From contig NC_089766.1 in the NCBI RefSeq assembly GCF_040412425.1, positions 50,031,797 to 50,095,796 of the forward strand: 64,000 bases of DNA. The letters run 5' to 3'. This DNA is from Macrobrachium rosenbergii. Taxonomy: Eukaryota > Arthropoda > Malacostraca > Decapoda > Palaemonidae. The translations under genes and the position numbers were made by a program. How positions within the stretch are numbered: the stretch's first letter is position 1; each line of letters begins with the position of its first letter. Shown one piece after another: positions 58,151-64,000 of the stretch. The notes beneath the pieces are model-generated. The model saw nothing but the letters and a program-made list of their open reading frames with translations. It had not been told where the DNA came from and did no database searches.

Positions 58151-59421
58151 AACTTCTCCAGGCAAATGAGTCTTTCTTGTACCTTCTGTGTTTGTAAGGC
58201 TCACATAATTATTTGTCTCGGTGTTTGTCAAATTCCCTGCAAATATTTAGTACATGATAATTTTTCTGTCTCTGTACTGATTCATAAGAACCTGTCCATG
58301 GTTGATCCTCACACATGTAGCTTATCCAATGAGGCAAGGGCAACCAAGGCCATTTCCAAACCCTGTAGAACCTCAGCCATCAATATGGAACTGTTACTGC
58401 TCTCTGCAGTTGGTGCCATGTAATGAGTATTGATTCAGTCAATGCCGCTTTCAATTATAACCAAATTTTTTTCTTCACTTATGGCACAATAGTGACCTTC
58501 CAGTTTCAGTAGTCAAAAGACACAGGTCTGCTGTTTTTCAGGTTTTGAACTGATGTACCTATGAGATTATGTCAAAACTTCAACAAAGAAGGGGTGTTTA
58601 TTTGGTTTTCAAAAGTCTTGCCGAGGCTCCAGAACTTGCCGTGAAGATATTCATTCTCTCTTCGTTAAGGGAACTTTCATGAGGAATTAGGATCCAATAG
58701 GCTTCTTGTTTGCAGCTGATTTCATGGCTGAGACGCAAAAGTCCAGTAACTAAGATTAAGCCAGTGCACCTTTTACCATTTTGTCACTTGCTGCCCATGC
58801 CAAGAGCAAAGAGTACTTTCTTTCTAAGTGAGAACAGTGCAACAATAGAGAACCGTGGAATCTTAGACAGGGTATATGTGGATTTTTCCTTTCCACAGTT
58901 GCAGTAGGAAATATGTAACTTGGAACAACATTGCTGTTTGAATCAGACAGCACAACAATTAGACATACAAGAATGCTGAAAATGTTAGGGTGTGTACTCA
59001 CAAGATAAGAGTCATTTTGATTCTTTTAAAGCCAGTTGTGAATGTAGTTCCTGCTTTAGTTGAGATTTTAGAATTGGTTTAATCTTCATACTCCTCGTAA
59101 CTTCCACTCTCATTCATCATAGCATACTCAAGGCATAAATCGTATTGGAAATTAACTGCTATGCCTTACATAATGAGTAGGTGCTTTGGCTTACCAATTT
59201 ATTTTGGAAGCCCAATAACATTCCTCTTATTTTAGTACATGAGGGTTTTGACTCTCTGTAAACGGCTCCAGGTTTCTTTTTAAAAACATGGAGCTCTACA
59301 TAAATCATTCTCAGGTTCTCTGTGGGTTAGATCCTACAAGTTCATTCAACTATGTTTTTGGTTAAGTAGAGATGTTGACGATATTATGATTAAAAAATAT
59401 TCATAGTAGCATGAGTCTTGA
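58151..59421. other. intergenic, nothing recognised
   Basis: May include the upstream part of the - strand LINE near its left end; otherwise no recognisable content. Confidence 0.35.
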
Positions 59422-59615
59422 AATGGAGAAACAAATCCAGTGTTATGTATATGTACATATATTTAAAGATAAATCTGTACGTGAAGCTTTCAGGAAACTG
59501 CTCTACTCCCCTTTTGAAAAGGGGAATCGAACAGTTTTCTGAAAGCTTTCTGTACAGATTTATATTTAAATATATGTACATACTGTATACATAACTGTGG
59601 ATTTGTATCTCCATT
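59422..59615. repeat. 194-bp near-perfect palindrome
   Basis: Left arm AATGGAGA.ACAAATCCA... pairs with right arm ...TGGATTTGTATCTCCATT. The centre is CCCCTTTTGAAAAGGGG at 59508-59524, perfectly symmetric about G59516. Mismatches are few, plus one 4-5 nt indel on the right arm (near 59580-59585). No TA or 8-bp duplication is obvious at the edges. Confidence 0.93.
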
Positions 59616-61720
59616 ATGATTATAGTGATTATGGTGAAGTAAATATATTGGAAAAGACCTGTGCTTTTATTTACTTCTTTTAATACAACCCATTAAAGTA
59701 CATACTCAGAATTGGTGCTTCTGTTTTCAAATGTTCACTGTTCTTACAGTTAATTTTCCAGGCCACAAAAAGTGAGACCATTAGTTATCAAGTACTTTGG
59801 TAACTGTTGACATGTCAGGAACTCTGTGCTGTCAACATGTCAAAGCTTCCTTGTGACTACTACTTTTCTCTTGTTTGTCAAACAAAAGACATATGTCAAG
59901 TGTTTTGCATACCATGAAATTGGGCTATATTTTGAGTTAGGGACTCAAGCCCAAAACTAAATTTGGTTTTCATAACATGTTTACTTTTTTGCTTGAACAA
60001 AAAACCAAGATATTTTCTTTTAACACTCTATACATATTTTCCATGTGAATTCTGTTGGCAAAAACCTTAGAAAAGATATAAAATCGGGGAAACTTTTGTG
60101 AAAACCTGCAAAATTAAGCAGATAAATAAGGTCTCTGGCAATTCTTTTTGCCGGTAATCCAGAACCCTTCGCCATTTAGCAGTTAAAGGTTACAGAATTA
60201 TGGAAATTTGATATTTCTTCAAAGTGAATGACCTTGTTGGTTCCAGTGTCTGGCCTTTGGACTAAAATCCATGCTCCATTGGTAATATGGATTACGTTCA
60301 TGTGAAAAACAGCTTTTACTCTTCTGGCGTTATCGTTATATGTCAGGAAAAGGGCTCAAGTGGAGATTCCCACTTTCAAATAGCAAATCAATTTGTAGTC
60401 ATTAGGTAAGACCTCCTTTGCTAGGAGGAGACCTGTGCTCCACCTGTTGCAGCTATCATTTTGTTGTTTGGTCCAAATGAAAAGTGATCTTTCCCTTTAG
60501 TATTTATATACTAGGAAAAGATTTCATACTTTGCTCATTTTCCTCCCATCACTCCTTTTTCCCCTTGTCCATCTATCAGCAGAATTGTTTGGTGAATGGT
60601 GCTCATCACACAATGTATGAATGGAGGCTCTATGATGTTATTGGCCTATGGCCTATAAAAGGTAATATATAAAATTTATTCTCAACACTCGACATGGAGA
60701 TTTCATTCAGGATGATTACACTTGCAGAAGTGGTTGTAGGGGTCTTTTCCGTAAGTTGGCGTCTCACTTCCAACTTACACCAAAATAAATTCCTTTGAAC
60801 CGAAACACTGTAATCTCCTTTCTGCTTGAGGTGACTGGGAAAGGGATGTCAGGATTTATTTCTGTTTTATGTCTGCCTTCTTTCTCTCCCTCCTTGGCCA
60901 TTATGTACAGTTGTTCGCAAATCTTGAAGCTTCTGGCATACACTTGCATTACTACAAGTAGTTATGATGTAATATTTTATCTAGGGGAGTGTGGAAAATC
61001 TTGAATAAACAGTTTACATTCGACCTCAAAGGAAATCATAGTTAACACGCTTTTAAGAACCAATAAAATCAATAAAATTTCAAATATCCTAATAAACAAA
61101 TGTTCCTTTAAACTAAACTTACGTATGAAATTAACTTATGTCTATGGCTCTGGAACATTCTTGACAGTGTCTTTTGGTTTTTCAGCAAGCGATGTGAAAT
61201 TTGTCACATTCAATGTTTGTCCATTGTTTTAGTAATGGATTTGTGTATTTATGCTTGCCACTTATTTTTGTTGTGTTTTTCTGATATGGTTGCATATATA
61301 AGTGAAAATTTGTGTTAAAGCAAATTATGTTTCCATGCCTAGCTAATCTGCCTGCTATCAGGTTAGATACCCAAAGCTATCAGGTCAGTTAAACAGCCGA
61401 AACTCTCGAGTGGTCCTGTATCCTCAAAGTGAGTTGACACCATGACTGAATTAGGATCACTATCTAATAACTTCTTCCAAGTTAAAGTGCTTCTTCCTTA
61501 TTTTTAAGGTAAAGTTTTAGGTTTTGTATATACAAAAAGTTACACAAACATGGAATGAGTCTTCTTACTCATGGAAGTAGGTGAGAGATACATAAATACA
61601 TGGTTGTTATCCCTATGAGGTGGGTTTTTCTCACCACCTAATCATGTGTTGTCTTCACTTTGATCATCATTTTGAACCAGTGGAGGGTTAGCCAAGGCAA
61701 TGAAAATATTGTGTCTTGTG
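59616..61720. other. intergenic, nothing recognised
   Basis: AT-rich; no gene or repeat landmarks. Confidence 0.4.
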
Positions 61721-61721
61721 T

Positions 61722-61785
<64 letters not shown>
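61722..61785. repeat. (CA)n microsatellite
   Basis: About 32 uninterrupted CA units. Confidence 0.97.
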
Positions 61786-61787
<2 letters not shown>

Positions 61788-61859
61788 TGAACAGAATAAC
61801 TTTAGTGATAAATGAAACACCTCTCCCGGGAAAGGGCATACTAGTGTGGAGAAGTTGAG

Positions 61860-63480
61860 ACTTGGACTGATTCTGTTAGATGAGTGATAGAAGCTGAAAA
61901 ATACAGTCAAAAGGTGGAAAACATGGAAACTGAAAAATTAAGTGAAAAAGGCATAAAGAAAAAGTGACAGTAAATGCAGAGTTCAGATGCAATCAATGGG
62001 AGCTAAAATGAAAGGCATACAAAATTGCAGAAGTGGTACAAGTAGTAGTTTTACAGGAATAAGAGAGAAAGCCAAAAGGTAGTTGATAAGCCTAAAGAAG
62101 ATCTGGGAGGAATGGAATCAAAATACCAACACAGAAGAGGGAAAGGAGAAATTACGTAGCAAAGTAGCTAAGGATAGATGAAGAAGATCTGCAAGAGTTA
62201 CAGTCTATAAATGATGAAGATGAAAAATATAAAGTTGTAGAGGAAGGAATAATGGGTGCATTACCCTTATATTAGGAAATCATCTGAATTAAAAGACTGA
62301 AAACAAAATGTTGGATGTTGGGCGTGATATGATGACTAATAAAAAGTATATACTCTGTAAAAGGGTAGATTTGCTAAAACTTGTTGTAGAGCCGGTCATT
62401 GATGAGGTGACCTGAAAATGTGGAAACCTGTTGAAGGAAAAGATTATACATGAAAAATGGGCAAAGAACATGAGAGAAGTAATATACAGAGGAGAAGTGG
62501 AAGGAATAGTGTGTGGACATCATAGAGTAATAGGATTGCTTGAGCTTGCTATAGACAAAGTAAAATGGTTAAAAACAAGAGTAGTCGCTTTGGCTGCATT
62601 CTAGAGATATCAGCAGTAGAAACCATCCATATAAAAAGGCAACTCCAGACAAAGTATGCTTAGTTGGATGGGCGAAGTCGTAATGTCCACACCAGGTCTG
62701 TTATTCCCTTTAAAACATTATGGACTGCCCGTGAACAAGGGCCCTTTCGGGGCATAAAGTTGGCTTAATTTAAACCACACGAAGAGGAAGAGATTTTATC
62801 ATATATTTGGGGATCTTGAGAGGACATTTGTCAGAATACAAAGAGAGGCAATCAGATAAGTGTTTTGCAAGCAAGTGTCATTGGATGGCTGTCCCATAAA
62901 TAGATTTAGAGTGAAAACTGGCAGGTGCATCAAAATTTTAGATAAATGGAAGCTACTATATGCAGAATCAGAGGAAGCTGCCATAGAAATGTTCATAAGA
63001 GTGGAATGGACATGAGGACTGAAAATCACAAAGCAAAAATCCCATATTGAGACTGGAAAGAAAGCAAAAGAAAGGGAATAAAATATGTGGATGCTGTAAG
63101 AGAAGTGTGAAAATGATCTCGGCACCAAGTAAACAAACTCAACAGTTAGTGTCACAAGAAGTGCCCAAGATTGCAAAAAATACAATGGGAAATACATGTT
63201 TGATGTTTGCAATGCCCAAGAGAAAAGTATGGGAAAAGAGGGGTGGAGCACCATGTTGTGATAGAAGAGCAGGGCCTAGAGATATTTGTGTTTTCCTTGG
63301 GGATGTGGGACATACTGATGAAAGCAATAAGGAAGAATAGTAACAGCCTGTATGAAGTGGAGAGAGAGGTTGCAAGACCACTAGCATAAAAAATTGGTAA
63401 CACTGTAAATACAGAAGACTTATGTTACCGTATGCAGCAGGCATGGATTAAAAAAAAATGGAGAGAATTTGTAAAGGGTA
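61860..63480 (+). pseudogene. RTE/Jockey-type LINE remnant
   Basis: The + strand in pieces: a Lys/Glu-rich linker from about 61890, VVEEGIMGAL at about 62237, RVIGLLELAID at about 62527, DLERTFVRIQREAIR at about 62815 (counterpart of DLEKAFDRVPRE), WKLLYAESEEAAIEMF at about 62947 where the ADD of the catalytic core is lost by deletion, KICGCCKRSVKM at about 63081 (the CG.C...V zinc-like motif of this LINE type), and a FLGDVGHTDES run at about 63295. Inactive. Confidence 0.7.
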
Positions 63481-64000
63481 ACAACAGAATTCTAAAGTGT
63501 TGGCAAGATCATTTTACGAAAGAGCAACTTTTGGAGAGGTGGGGTCTACAGTGGCTGGAAATAAGCAGTAATTCACTTAACTCAAAGATTAAAATGGTTT
63601 GGAACAAATAATGAGAACGGATGAGGAACAGTTAGTATTAAAGTGGAAGTTGAAAGTGAACAAATAAGAAAAAAGAACGTGGCGTATATTTGTCTTCAAG
63701 TTTCTGAATCAGTAAATGTACAAATTAGGTTGAAATTTTCTTTTGAATGAATGTGAAAAGACATCCCATTTGTATTTTTACATTTCTGTGCAAACAATTT
63801 GTCTTATAAGGCTCATTCTCCCCGGTTATTGACGTTTATTTTTATCGTATTTGAATTTTCCTCGTTTTCTCTTGTATGTTTTCCTTCGTTTATTTTCATG
63901 ATTGTATGCCGTAGGTTGTTAGAGGCCACCATATAGAGGATGAAAGGACAAATGAATTAGAGAATTGGGAGTTCGTATCAGTATGCTTGAAGATATTTAC
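63481..64000. other. intergenic, nothing recognised
   Basis: Probably the tail of the LINE remnant at the left, then AT-rich unique sequence. Confidence 0.35.

Noticed and set aside
59390..59614. 74-codon - strand frame
   Set aside because: It is simply a reading of the palindrome at 59422-59615.

Overview
The window looks like nuclear DNA of an arthropod with a large, repeat-rich genome, most likely a decapod crustacean (shrimp, prawn, crayfish or crab). That is inference from: AT-rich DNA with long introns, very long (GA)n, (CT)n, (TA)n and (CA)n runs, many Tigger/pogo-like and other TA-flanked miniature elements, RTE/Jockey-type LINE remnants, and a DIRS-like retroelement. No bacterial operon, rRNA, tRNA or CRISPR array is visible. 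I cannot name the species.

Two host genes can be supported, both on the + strand. Gene A contributes only its last three coding exons (676-879, 5787-5836, 7435-7944); its 5' part lies left of the window. Gene B has four coding exons (27309-27585, 32863-32970, 38772-38884, 54267-54644) joined by introns of 5.3, 5.8 and 15.4 kb. Counted from the ATG at 27321 it gives 287 residues: three C2H2 zinc fingers, an acidic linker, and a C-terminal BESS-like helical motif. Gene A ends in a clearly related C-terminal motif, and its last intron sits at the same place and phase as the last intron of gene B, so the two are probably tandem paralogues (or alternative 3' ends of one complex locus). The expected role is a sequence-specific DNA-binding chromatin or transcription factor. 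Splice phases are consistent at every junction.

Almost everything else is mobile DNA. The best preserved element is a gag-only LTR retrotransposon at 13041-16719. It has near-identical LTRs of about 0.5 kb, a perfect tRNA-Lys(CUU) primer binding site, a polypurine tract, a 4-bp target duplication, and a Gag region with five CCHC knuckles but no reverse transcriptase. It is inserted in an older LINE fragment. A DIRS-like element (34303-38090) with inverted termini and a YLDD reverse transcriptase motif lies in intron 2 of gene B, abutting a 328-bp inverted-repeat derivative. A 1.8-kb TTAA-flanked, piggyBac-like element with an internal array of about 378-bp repeats follows exon 3. LINE remnants lie near 2.3, 6.7, 12.9/16.8, 48.7-50.1, 57.1-58.1 and 61.9-63.5 kb.

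Two MITE families are scattered through the window: TA-CAGGCAGTCCCC elements (six complete and one half copy) and Tigger-like elements (five copies, all within gene B introns). Region 19.1-20.4 kb is CpG-richer than its surroundings and holds an AAGATGGC box and a 27-bp minisatellite; it is the best candidate for the promoter or 5' end of gene B. The 22.4-24.9 kb region is a decayed tandem duplication. The 3' side (54.7-64 kb) has no host gene I can recognise. It holds LINE debris, a MITE, a (CA)n run and a striking 194-bp palindrome at 59422-59615.
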